64,000 nucleotides of DNA. Origin: Burkholderiales bacterium. Lineage in GTDB: Bacteria > Pseudomonadota > Gammaproteobacteria > Burkholderiales > Burkholderiaceae_C. The notes below the pieces were generated by a model. It made no database searches. It was given only the letters and a program-made list of their open reading frames with translations, and had not been told where the DNA came from. The position numbers and the translations under genes were made by a program. Within the stretch, counting starts at the first letter, position 1, and the number at the start of each line of letters is the position of its first letter. Shown one piece after another: positions 1 through 8,600 of this stretch. Where the stretch lies: contig JAECRO010000008.1 of NCBI GenBank assembly GCA_016000195.1, positions 19,824 through 83,823 on the forward strand, given 5' to 3'.

Positions 1-2
1 TT

Positions 3-434
3 GACTCGCGCGTCATCGTCGAATACCTGGACACGCTCTCGCCCGTGGGCAAGCTGATCCCGGCGCAGGGCCGCGAGCGCGCCGAGGTCAAGACCTGGGA
101 GGCGCTGGCCGATGGCGTGATGGATGCCGCCCTGCTGGCCCGGCTGGAAGCCACCTGGTCCGGCCGTGGCGCCGAGCAGCGCTGCGACGCCTGGATCGCG
201 CGCCAAATGGGAAAAATCGACACCGCGCTGCAGGCCATGAGCAAGGGCCTGGGCGACAAGGCGCATTGCAGCGGCGTGCATTTCAGCCTGTCGGATGTGG
301 CGGTCGGCTGTGCCCTGGGCTATCTGGATTTCCGCTTTCCAGAGATCGCCTGGCGCGAAACCCATCCCAAGCTGGCCCGGCTGCAGCAAAAGCTTGCCCT
401 GCGCCCCAGCTTCGCGGAAGTGCCGGCGGGCTGA
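3..434 (+). CDS. glutathione S-transferase, C-terminal part (cut by window edge)
   Basis: The open frame enters from the window edge and ends at a TGA at 432-434, so the N-terminal part of the thioredoxin-like domain is missing. The first visible residues read DSRVIVEYLD, the strongly conserved end of the GST thioredoxin-fold domain whose acidic and Ser residues bind the glutathione gamma-glutamyl group. The remaining ~130 residues fit the all-helical C-terminal domain, including a SLSDVAVGCALGYLDFR stretch near the hydrophobic substrate pocket. The expected role is cytosolic glutathione conjugation or a related thiol transfer; the substrate cannot be told. Family assignment is firm, subclass unknown. 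Confidence 0.85.
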   Translation, partial: DSRVIVEYLDTLSPVGKLIPAQGRERAEVKTWEALADGVMDAALLARLEATWSGRGAEQRCDAWIARQMGKIDTALQAMSKGLGDKAHCSGVHFSLSDVAVGCALGYLDFRFPEIAWRETHPKLARLQQKLALRPSFAEVPAG

Positions 435-857
435 CGCCAGGAGCCGCAACGCTTTTCGCATCAAGTAAACGCGGCCCCCAAGGGGCTGATTTTTTGGCGG
501 CCCGGCGAAAAACTTCCTGCTGCGACTGGCGCAGGCGTTTCTTGAGCCAGCAGAGCGCGGCTCATGCCGCTGCCCGGAAGATAAAAATGCTGCGAAGCGC
601 CCCGGTGCGAACAAGGGAGTGAGGGAGGAGTGAAACCGCCCCGGGAGGGCAAACCGGCCTGGCTGGCCGGAAAGGCTTCGCAGCAGTGAAACTGTGGCTA
701 CCTTGCGCCGGCTTTGTCGTGCAATTTGTCGTGCAATGCCGGGGACAGGGTAAACGATAGGAGTGAATGCAGCCTAAACGAGTTCCGCGCTGCCGGGAAG
801 TGAGCCGGTAAAGTTTTGTTAAGCGGTGGCTGGCTCCCAGCGCCGTGCGCGCGGCGC
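435..857. other. non-coding stretch with a structured inverted repeat
   Basis: No frame in this stretch looks like a real protein. It holds the partial family-B repeat at 472-508 and, at 588-685, an 11-bp perfect inverted repeat (TGCTGCGAAGC at 588-598, GCTTCGCAGCA at 675-685). Inside it are a 6-bp perfect hairpin (CCGGCC/GGCCGG, 654-670) and a possible CCCGG/CCGGG stem (601-605 with 641-645). This would fold as a multi-branched RNA on either strand. I could not match it to a known RNA class. Confidence 0.4.
472..508 (+). repeat. partial family-B repeat, terminator-like
   Basis: Contains the repeat core GCCCCCAAGGGGCT followed by a T-run and GGCGGCCCGGCG, which matches the right half of the family-B elements inside priA. 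The stem GCCCC/GGGGC (474-478 with 482-486) followed by six T at 490-495 could serve as a Rho-independent terminator for the glutathione S-transferase gene. Confidence 0.55.
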
Positions 858-1090
858 TCATGGCCTGGCCAGCTGCTGAAAGAGCGGGCTGGCGTCCTTG
901 CCGCTGTACTGGCACAGCGACTGTGGCTTTTCATCCTGCAGGCGCAACACGTTTTGTTGCAAAAGTGCGGGGCAAACCGGCTGCGCGACAGGCGCAGGCG
1001 TGCCCGGGCTGGCTGCCTTTACCGGGCGGACGCCAGTGCGGCGCTGGCAACGAGCGCCAATACCCAAGGCGCGAAAGACAAAGCGGGCAT
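858..1090 (-). pseudogene. glutathione peroxidase remnant (signal peptide plus first residues)
   Basis: Reading leftward from an ATG at 1090-1088, one frame gives a 23-residue secretion signal (MPALSFAPWVLALVASAALA) and then stops. The neighbouring frame continues with CPALLQQNVLRLQDEKPQSL and CQYSGK before running out into unrelated residues and a stop at 858. This is the pattern I know from the mature N-terminus of exported glutathione peroxidases of this family, where GK should be followed by VVLVVNTAS and the catalytic Cys. The catalytic part is absent. The sequence therefore looks like a frameshifted and truncated leftover. It could instead be a small unrelated exported peptide, but the double-frame match makes decay more likely. 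Confidence 0.5.
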
Positions 1091-1262
1091 GGCGGGCTTA
1101 CATAAAAAGGGGTGGTTTACATCTATACGCACGGGCCTGGCCGGCAAAAACCGTGAAGGGGGCTGTTTGTCACAGTCCCTTCCTAAAATTCAGCGATGCC
1201 CCGGGCCGCCGCTGCATCCGGTGCGCGGTGGACTGCATATCTGCCGGACAAGGAGTTTTTCA

Positions 1263-2141
1263 ATGCTTTATCCCGAATTGTTCAAACAGCTCGAAGCCGT
1301 CCGCTGGAACATGGACACGGACATTGCGTGGGCCGGTTTTGATGCTTTGCGGCTGACCGACGAGCAGGCCCGGACCATCCGCATGAACGCCATCACCGAA
1401 TGGTCGGCCCTGCCGGCGACCGAGATGTTCCTGCGCGACAACCGGGGCGACAGCGATTTCTCGGCCTTCATGTCGATCTGGTTCTTCGAGGAGCAAAAGC
1501 ATTCGCTGGTGCTGATGGAATACCTGCGGCGCTTTCGGCCCGCGCTGGTGCCAACCGAAGCCGAGCTGCACGCGGTGCGCTTCGAGTTCGAGCCCGCGCC
1601 GCCGCTCGAAACCCTGATGCTGCATTTCTGCGGCGAGATTCGCCTGAACCACTGGTATCGCTGCGCCAGCGAATGGCATACCGAGCCGGTCATCAAACAA
1701 ATCTACACCCTGATCGGCCAGGACGAGGCGCGCCACGGCGGCGCTTACCTGCGCTACATGAGGCGCGCCATCGGCCAGTCCGGCGACGAAGCCCGGGCCG
1801 CCTTCGCCAAGGTCGGCATACTGATGGCCAGCACCCGGCGCACCGCGCAGGCCCTGCACCCGACCAACCTGCACGTCAACAAGGCCTTGTTTCCGCGCGA
1901 CACCATCCAGAGCCGCCTGCCCGACCCGGAGTGGCTGGCGCACTGGCTCGACACGCAGATTTGCTTCGGCGCGGCGTGGGAAACGAAAGTGGTCGAGCGC
2001 ATCCTGCACAATCTGGGGCTTTTGCTGGGCCAGCCTTTCAAGACCGTCCAGCAGCTCAACCACTACCGCAAGGCGCTGGGCCGCCAGATGGAGACGGCCC
2101 CGGCGCCTGGCGCCACCTCAGAGTCAGGGCAAGCCGCATGA
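1263..2141 (+). CDS. ferritin-like diiron protein
   Basis: The 292-residue protein is almost entirely helical and shows the ligand pattern of a diiron four-helix bundle: Glu near 46 and 54, EEQKH at 76-80, Glu in CGEIRLNHW near 125 and DEARH at 154-158. The two ExxH-type motifs (EEQKH, DEARH) resemble those of acyl-ACP desaturases and other ferritin-like oxygenases. It may thus bind two irons and activate oxygen, substrate unknown. I chose the ATG at 1263 because AAGGAG lies about ten bases upstream; the open frame extends to 816 without plausible protein. The next gene, rfaE2, overlaps its stop by four bases, suggesting co-translation. Confidence 0.7.
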   Translation: MLYPELFKQLEAVRWNMDTDIAWAGFDALRLTDEQARTIRMNAITEWSALPATEMFLRDNRGDSDFSAFMSIWFFEEQKHSLVLMEYLRRFRPALVPTEAELHAVRFEFEPAPPLETLMLHFCGEIRLNHWYRCASEWHTEPVIKQIYTLIGQDEARHGGAYLRYMRRAIGQSGDEARAAFAKVGILMASTRRTAQALHPTNLHVNKALFPRDTIQSRLPDPEWLAHWLDTQICFGAAWETKVVERILHNLGLLLGQPFKTVQQLNHYRKALGRQMETAPAPGATSESGQAA

Positions 2142-2632
2142 AACCACCCGCATTCCTCGACAAGATTTCCGCCCGCGACGACGCCCGCGCCCGCGTCGCC
2201 GCGCTGCCGCCGCCGGTGGTGTTCACCAACGGCGTGTTCGACGTGCTGCACTGCGGCCACGCCACCTATCTGGCGCAGGCTAGAGAGCTCGGCGCCAGCC
2301 TGGTGGTGGCGCTCAACACCGACGCCTCTGCCCGGCGCCTGGGCAAAGGCCCGGAGCGCCCGCTGAACCGGCAGGAAGACCGCGCCGTGCTGATCGCCGC
2401 GCTCGAATCGGTCAGCCTGGTGACGTGGTTTGACGAAGACACGCCGCTGGAACTCATCAGCGAACTCAAGCCCGACGTGCTGGTCAAGGGCGGCGACTAC
2501 GACATGGACAAGCTGGCCGAGACGGCGGTGGTGAAAGCCTACGGCGGGCAGGCGCTGGCGATTCCGTTTGTCGAGGGGTATTCGACGACGGCGCTGGTGA
2601 GGAAGATTCGTGGGGATTCTGCGGCGGGGTGA
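2138..2632 (+). CDS. rfaE2: D-glycero-beta-D-manno-heptose 1-phosphate adenylyltransferase
   Basis: A 164-residue nucleotidyltransferase corresponding to the second domain of HldE/RfaE. It activates heptose-1-phosphate with ATP to ADP-heptose for the LPS inner core, in the cytosol. The HxGH motif of the cytidylyltransferase fold is visible as HCGH at residues 38-41 inside FTNGVFDVLHCGH. The later KGGDY and GYSTTALVRKI motifs are typical of this family. The ATG at 2138 overlaps the TGA of the diiron protein gene. The kinase half is not encoded next to it, which is normal in Burkholderiales, where the two activities are split. Confidence 0.92.
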   Translation: MKPPAFLDKISARDDARARVAALPPPVVFTNGVFDVLHCGHATYLAQARELGASLVVALNTDASARRLGKGPERPLNRQEDRAVLIAALESVSLVTWFDEDTPLELISELKPDVLVKGGDYDMDKLAETAVVKAYGGQALAIPFVEGYSTTALVRKIRGDSAAG

Positions 2633-2635
2633 GGA

Positions 2636-2704
2636 TTGCTATTGTATTGATAGCTGGTTGCGCATGCTCTGATTGCGCGAGAGGCTGATTCCATTAAAAA
2701 TCTG
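2636..2704. repeat. family-A dispersed repeat, copy A1
   Basis: Intergenic copy between rfaE2 and glnE. It has the family hallmarks: TTGCTAT at the left, TTGATAGCTGGTTGCGCA, a second TGCGC block about 15 bases further on, and an AT-rich right end. The left ATTG-TATTGATAGC part is a weak hairpin. Confidence 0.6.
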
Positions 2705-2734
2705 ATAACTGCTCGGGTGCCTGTAACTTCCGTC

Positions 2735-2754
2735 ATTCCCGCGAAGGCGGGAAT
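2735..2754. terminator. short palindrome between convergent rfaE2 and glnE
   Basis: ATTCCCGC (2735-2742), GAAG loop, GCGGGAAT (2747-2754) forms a perfect 8-bp stem with a tetraloop. This GTCATTCCCGCGAAGGCGGG unit is a widespread short proteobacterial repeat. It lies between two gene ends, where it could work as a bidirectional transcription stop. There is no clear T-run, so the terminator role is inference. Confidence 0.5.
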
Positions 2755-2768
2755 CCTGTAGGAACGGC

Positions 2769-5606
2769 TTACGCGCCGGGCTTGAAGATCACGTCCCACA
2801 GCGCCAGGATGGCGTTGCGTTCGTCCTGCAACTCGGGCGGCATGACCTGTGTCGGCTCTTCGTTCAGGCGCGCGCGGTGCTGCACCCGCCGCAGTTCGCG
2901 GTAGGCGCTGGCGGCGTCCTGGCCCACGCCGTCGGGCAGCAGGCCGGCCGCTTCGGCGCGCTGCAGCAGCGCGATGTTGCCGACGTTGCCGATCAGCTCC
3001 GGGTGCCGGGCCGACTGCGACAGCACCAGGAACTGCACCGCGAATTCGGCATCGACCATGCCGCCGGGGCTGTGCTTGAGGTCGAACTTGCCGCCCCTGA
3101 CCGGGTGCGCGCCGCGCACTTTCTGGCGCATCTCGACGATTTCGCGGCTCAGCGCCTGCGGATCGCGCGGCGCGGTGATGACCGCCCGGCGCACCTCGTC
3201 GAAGCGCTGGCGCAGGGAGGCGTCGCCCAGCACGCAGCGCGCGCGCGTCATGGCCTGGTGTTCCCAGGTCCAGGCGGTGTTGCTGCCGCGCTGCTGCTGG
3301 TAGTTGGCATAGGCCGCGAAAGGCGTGACCAGCAGGCCCGAGTTGCCGTTGGGCCGCAGCGCGGTGTCGATCTCGTACAGATCGCCTTCGCCGGTCTTGA
3401 GGGTCAGCCAGTTGATGAGCTTGCGAACGAAGGCGGCATACACCTCGGGCGCGCGCTCGTCCTCGTCTTCATAGACAAACACGATGTCCAGGTCGCTGCC
3501 GTAGCCCAGCTCCTTGCCGCCCAGCTTGCCGTAGGCAATGATGGCGAACTGCGGCCCTTCACTGTCACTGCGGTGCCGGTTTTTAAGGTGCTTCCAGCAC
3601 CAGTGGGTCGCGATGCCGAGAATCGACTCGGCCAGCGCGCTCAGGTCGTCGGCCACCTGCTCGACGGTGAGCGCGCCTTCCACGTCGCGCGCCAGGGTGC
3701 GAAACACCTCGACATGGTGGGCGCGGCGCAGCAGGTTGAGGCAGGTTTCCTCGTCATCCTCGCCGGTGCGCCTGAGCGCTGCGAGCCGCTGCTGCAGCTC
3801 GCGGGAAAAGGCGGCCGCGTCAAAGCGCTCGTGCAGCAGCTCGTCGCTGGCCAGCTCGTCGATCACGCCGGGGTGCTGCATCAGGTAGCGCGCCGGCCAT
3901 TTGGCCGCGCCCAGCAGCCGCAGCAGCCGCTCATGCACGGCCGGGCGCTCCATCAGCAGCGCCAGGTAGCTTTCGCGCCGCAGCAGCGGCTCGATCCAGT
4001 CGATCAGCCGCAAGGCCGCTTCTTCAGTCACCGTGCCTTCGGCCAGCCACTGGGCAGTACGCTGCACCAGCCGGCTCAGGCGCGCGCGCGAATCCTCGCG
4101 CAGCGCGCGGATGCGCGGGTGCTGGCGCCACAGGGCCAGGCGGCTCCTGAACTGCGCCGGCCACTCGGGCGGCAGCTGGTCGAGCAGGTCGTCGAGCTGC
4201 GGCACCGGCTTTGCGCCCGCCTTGCCGCAGCCATTGCCATTGCACTGGGGCTTGCCGCCAAGCAGGATGTCGAACTCGCCGGCCACCAGTTCGCGGTGGG
4301 TGTCCAGCTCGCACAGGAAGGCGCAGCAGTTGCCGTAGCCCATGGTCCGGGCAATCCAGGCCAGGTCGTCGTCGCGCGTCGGCAGGACGTGCGTCTGCTG
4401 GTCGTCCAGGTACTGGATGCGGTGCTCGACGCGGCGCAGGAAGTCATAGGCGCGGGCCATGGCGTCGGCCGTGTCCTGCGGCATCAGGCCGGCATGGGCG
4501 ACGCGCTGCAGGGCGTCCAGCGTGGGCCGGGTGCGCAGCTCGGGGAACTGCCCGCCGCGCACGACCTGCAGCACCTGCACCGTGAATTCGATCTCGCGGA
4601 TGCCGCCGCGCGACATCTTCACGTCGTTGGCGCGCTCGGGGTGGCCGGCGCTGCGCTTGGCTGCATGCTCGCGGATTTGCCGGTGCAGCACGCGCAGCGC
4701 ATCGAACACGCTGTAGTCGAGGTAGCGCCGGAAGACAAACGGCAGCACCGGGCCGCGCAAGGCCTGCGCCGAGCCGCTGTCGATGCATTCGAGCGGCGCG
4801 ACGACGCGGCTCTTGAGCCAGGCAAAGCGCTCCCATTCGCGGCCCTGCGCCTGGAAATACTCTTCCAGCGCGCTCAGCGACACCGCCGCCGGGCCGGAGT
4901 TGCCGTTGGGCCGCAGCGCCAGATCGACGCGAAACACAAAGCCATGCTCGGTCGCATCGCCAATCAGGCTGAACACCGAGCGCACCTGGCGCGCGAAATA
5001 CTCGTGGTTGGAAATCTGGCCCCGGCCGTCGGGCCGGCCTGCGGTCTCGCCGTCCTGGTCATAGACGTAGATCAGGTCGATGTCGCTGGAGACGTTGAGT
5101 TCGCGCGCACCGAGCTTGCCCATGCCGACCACCCACATTTGCGCCGGCACGCCGTTAGCGGCCTGGGGCGCGCCGTGCTGCGCATCGAGCGTTTCCCGGG
5201 AGTGGCGCATGGCCACGTCGAGCGCCAGTTCGGCCAGCTCGGTCATGGCCCGGGTCACGACATTCAGCGCAACGCCAGCCCCCTCGGGGGGCAGCGAACC
5301 ACACGCAGTGTGGAGCGTGGGGGCTTCTTGACTGCAGTCCAGCACCACCAGCCGTTCCAGGACCAGCTGGCGCAACACGCGCAGGGCGGCGCCGGTTTCC
5401 AGGCCGCCGGTCAGCAGCGCATCGAGCGTGGCCTGCATCATGGCGCGCACCGGCTCGCCAGCCGGCAGCAGCGGCATCTGTGTGGCATAGCGGCGGCGAA
5501 TGCGCTGGACATAACGCGAGTACGACGAAGCCGGCGAGGTGGCCGGGGCGGTCAACCCCACGGCAACAGGGGTTGTTGGACAGCCAGTTGAGGAATCGGG
5601 CATCAC
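2769..5606 (-). CDS. glnE: bifunctional glutamine synthetase adenylyltransferase / adenylyl-removing enzyme
   Basis: The 945-residue protein has the two nucleotidyltransferase halves of GlnE. The first, adenylyl-removing, carries GKLGARELNVSSDIDLIYVY at about residues 160-180; the second, adenylylating, carries GKLGGKELGYGSDLDIVFVY at about 665-685. Each holds the metal-binding SD(I/L)D signature. It switches glutamine synthetase off and on in response to PII. An insertion of roughly 20 residues near position 92-111 (SLPPEGA core) corresponds exactly to a family-B repeat and is not part of the ordinary family alignment. The gene is divergent from the YhdP-like gene across only 68 bp. Convergent neighbour: rfaE2. 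Confidence 0.95.
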   Translation of the reverse strand: MMPDSSTGCPTTPVAVGLTAPATSPASSYSRYVQRIRRRYATQMPLLPAGEPVRAMMQATLDALLTGGLETGAALRVLRQLVLERLVVLDCSQEAPTLHTACGSLPPEGAGVALNVVTRAMTELAELALDVAMRHSRETLDAQHGAPQAANGVPAQMWVVGMGKLGARELNVSSDIDLIYVYDQDGETAGRPDGRGQISNHEYFARQVRSVFSLIGDATEHGFVFRVDLALRPNGNSGPAAVSLSALEEYFQAQGREWERFAWLKSRVVAPLECIDSGSAQALRGPVLPFVFRRYLDYSVFDALRVLHRQIREHAAKRSAGHPERANDVKMSRGGIREIEFTVQVLQVVRGGQFPELRTRPTLDALQRVAHAGLMPQDTADAMARAYDFLRRVEHRIQYLDDQQTHVLPTRDDDLAWIARTMGYGNCCAFLCELDTHRELVAGEFDILLGGKPQCNGNGCGKAGAKPVPQLDDLLDQLPPEWPAQFRSRLALWRQHPRIRALREDSRARLSRLVQRTAQWLAEGTVTEEAALRLIDWIEPLLRRESYLALLMERPAVHERLLRLLGAAKWPARYLMQHPGVIDELASDELLHERFDAAAFSRELQQRLAALRRTGEDDEETCLNLLRRAHHVEVFRTLARDVEGALTVEQVADDLSALAESILGIATHWCWKHLKNRHRSDSEGPQFAIIAYGKLGGKELGYGSDLDIVFVYEDEDERAPEVYAAFVRKLINWLTLKTGEGDLYEIDTALRPNGNSGLLVTPFAAYANYQQQRGSNTAWTWEHQAMTRARCVLGDASLRQRFDEVRRAVITAPRDPQALSREIVEMRQKVRGAHPVRGGKFDLKHSPGGMVDAEFAVQFLVLSQSARHPELIGNVGNIALLQRAEAAGLLPDGVGQDAASAYRELRRVQHRARLNEEPTQVMPPELQDERNAILALWDVIFKPGA
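5274..5330 (-). repeat. family-B dispersed repeat, copy B1, inside glnE
   Basis: A 57-base stretch with the core GCCCCCTCGGGGGGCAGCG and the far end GAGCGTGGGGGC. Its length is a multiple of three and it is read through in frame by glnE, adding about 19 residues near the N-terminus of the protein. Confidence 0.75.
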
Positions 5607-5674
5607 ACTACTTCACAAACTTCGTGGTTCTGCGCCGGCCGGTTTTACCGTCGGCGGTCATAATTCTCAGGTCA

Positions 5675-8600
5675 ATGGAGCCTACCCCCATCAGCCCGTC
5701 CGCACTACCCGCCTTGCCAGCCCTGCCGTCCCGGCGCCTGCGCTGGATTGCTGTGGCCATGCGTGTCCTGCTGTGGCTGGTCGTCTCAGGCTGGCTGCTG
5801 TTTGGCCTGGGCTGGTGGGTGCTTCACGGCTGGATTGTGCCGCGAATCGCCGAGTTTCGTCCGCGTCTGGAAGCCAAGGCCAGCCGGGTGCTTGGCGTAC
5901 CGGTCCGCATCGGCCGGATCACCGGGCGCTCGGTCGGCGCGATCCCCTCCTTCGAGCTGGATGATGTCACGCTGCTGGATGCGCAGGGGCGCGTGGCGGT
6001 GCGGCTGCCGCGCGTGCTGGGCGCTCTTTCTCCTTCCTCGCTGTGGGGGCTTGGCTTTGAGCAGCTGGTGATTGAACGGCCCGAAGTCGATATCCGGCGC
6101 ACAGCCGACGGAAAAATCCTGGTCGGCGGCCTGGAGGTTTCCAGGGACAGCGATACCGGCCGCAGCGCCGTCGCGGACTGGCTGTTCTCGCAGACTGAAT
6201 TCGTCGTGCGCGGCGGCACCGTGCGCTGGACGGACGAGCTGCGCCAGGCGCCGCCGCTGGCCCTGACCGAGGTCGATGGCGTGATGAAAAACAGCCGGCG
6301 CCGCCACCTGATGCGGCTGGATGCGACGCCGCCCGCCGAGTGGGGCGCCCGGTTCAGTCTGCGGGGCATCTTCAGGCAGCCGCTGCTCTCTAGCCGCACC
6401 GGCGATTTCGCGACCTGGACCGGGCAGGTGTATGGCGACTTTGCCCGTGTCGATGTGTCGCGCGTGCGGCAGTACGCCAGCCTGGACACGCTGGGCATCG
6501 CGTTGAACCGGGGGCAGGGCGCGGTGCGCGCCTGGCTTGACGCCAGCAAGGGAAAAGTCACCGGCGCACTGGTCGATGTGGCGCTGCGCGACGTGGACGC
6601 CAGGCTGGGCAGCCGGCTGGAGCCGCTGGGTTTTGACTCCCTGGCCGGGCGCATCGGCGCCAGCCAGCATGCCGGCGGTTTTGACTTCAGCACCCAGAAC
6701 CTTCAGTTCCGCACCCGCGACGGCCTGCAGTGGCCGGGCGGCAACCTGGCGCTGGTGCATGCCAGCGAGTCGCGGCGCGCGCGCGAGCAGACCACCCTCA
6801 AGGCCGACCGGCTCGACCTGGCAGCGCTGGCCCAGATTGCCGGCCGCCTGCCGCTGGAGAGCGGCGCGCAGGCGCTGGTGGCTTCTTTCGCGCCCCGGGG
6901 GCTGGTGGAAACGCTGGACGCGCGCTGGCAGGGGCCGCCGGAGGCGCCCACGGCCTTCGCCGCGAAAGGCCGGGTGTCGGGCTTGAGCGTGGCCGCGCTG
7001 CCGGCGGCTGGCAACGCATCCGCGCCGGCCGCCGCAAGGCCCTTGCGGCCAGCGCCCGGCCGGCCCGGCCTGAGCGGCGCGACGGTGGACTTCAACCTCA
7101 CGCAGGACGGCGGCCAGGCGAGCGTGAAGATCGTCAAGGGCGCCCTTGACCTGCCCGGCATTTTTGAAGACTCCCGGCTGGCGCTGGACCAGCTGTCCAC
7201 CGAGGCGCAATGGAAGCTCTCGGGCCAGAAAATCGATGTGCAATTGCGCAACCTGCAGTTTGCCAACGCCGACGCGCAGGGCCGGGCGCAGGTGCGCTGG
7301 CGCACCGATGACGCCGCCGGCCCGCCCAAAGCCGGCGATGCGCCGGATCGCCGCTTTCCCGGCATCCTCGACCTGCAGGGCAGCCTGAGCCGGGGCGACG
7401 GCAGCCGGGTGCATCGCTACCTGCCGCTGGTGCTGGGCGACGATGTGCGCCACTATGTGCGCGACGCGGTGCTCAAGGGGCAGCTCAGCGATGTCAAGTT
7501 CAAGGTCAGCGGCCCGGTCAATGACCTGCCTTTCTCCGACCCGGCCCAGGGGGATTTCCAGGTGTCGGCCAAGGTGCGCAACGGGCATTTCGCCTATGTT
7601 CCCAAAGCGCTGCAGCCGCCGGGCGCCGCGCCGTGGCCGGCGCTGACCGAGTTGAATGGCGAACTGCTGTTCAGCCGGGCTTCGCTCGATGTGAAGGGCG
7701 TCAGCGGCAAGGTTGCCGGCCTGCCGGGCCTGCAGCTGGTCAAGGGCGACGCGCGCATTGCCGACCTCGAACACAATCCGACCGTCGAGGTGGCGGTCGA
7801 GGTCAAGGGCGGCCTGAGTGACGCGCTGGGCTTTGTCAACACCTCGCCCGTCGGCGAGATGACCGGACAGGCGCTGGCCCGCGCAACGGCCGGCGGCGCG
7901 GCCGACTACCGCTTTCGCCTGCGTCTGCCGATTGATGCCATCGACAAATCAACCGTCGAGGGCAGCGTGACCCTGCCGGGCAATGATGTGAAGTTCATGC
8001 CCGCAGCGCCGCCGCTGGCCCAGCTCAAAGGCGTGGTGAACGTGACCGAGCAGGGCTTTACCGTGGCCGCTGCCCAGGCGCGGCTGCTTGGGGGCGACGT
8101 TCGCATTGACGGCGGAATGCGGCCCCAGGCCTCTGCCGCCGGCCCCAAGACCAGTGGTGTGGCTTTCAGTGCGCAAGGCACGGTCACGGCGGACGGGCTG
8201 CGCCAGTCGCGTGAGTTGGGGCTGGCGTCGCGCGTGGCCGGGCATGTCAGCGGCAGCACGGCTTACACCGCCTCGCTGGTATTCCGGCGGGGCGTGCCGG
8301 AGGTGATGGTGTCGAGCAGCCTGCAGGGCATGGCGCTGAGTTTGCCGGCGCCGCTGGCCAAGACGGCGGAAGCGGCGTTGCCGCTGCGCTTCGAAAGCGT
8401 GCTGCTGCCCGGCTCGATGGCGGCCGGCCAGGCGCTGCAGGACCAGATATCGGTCAGCATCGGGCGCGTGGCGGTCATCAGCTACCTGCGCGACCTCAGC
8501 GGCGACGAACCCCGCGTGATCCGGGGCAGCATCGGCATGGGGCTGGAGGCGGGCGAAGCGGTTCCCGCGCCAGAGTCCGGCGTCGGGGCCAGCATCAACC

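Noticed and set aside
588..685. Cobalamin, c-di-GMP or molybdenum-cofactor riboswitch
   Set aside because: Fragments such as GGGCAAACC and GAGTGAAACC recall parts of these classes, but the diagnostic boxes (for example GCCCCCGCAAC for cobalamin) are missing and no fitting gene follows.
816..1262. N-terminal extension of the diiron protein
   Set aside because: The frame is open to 816 but the added residues look random and the good ribosome site is just before 1263.
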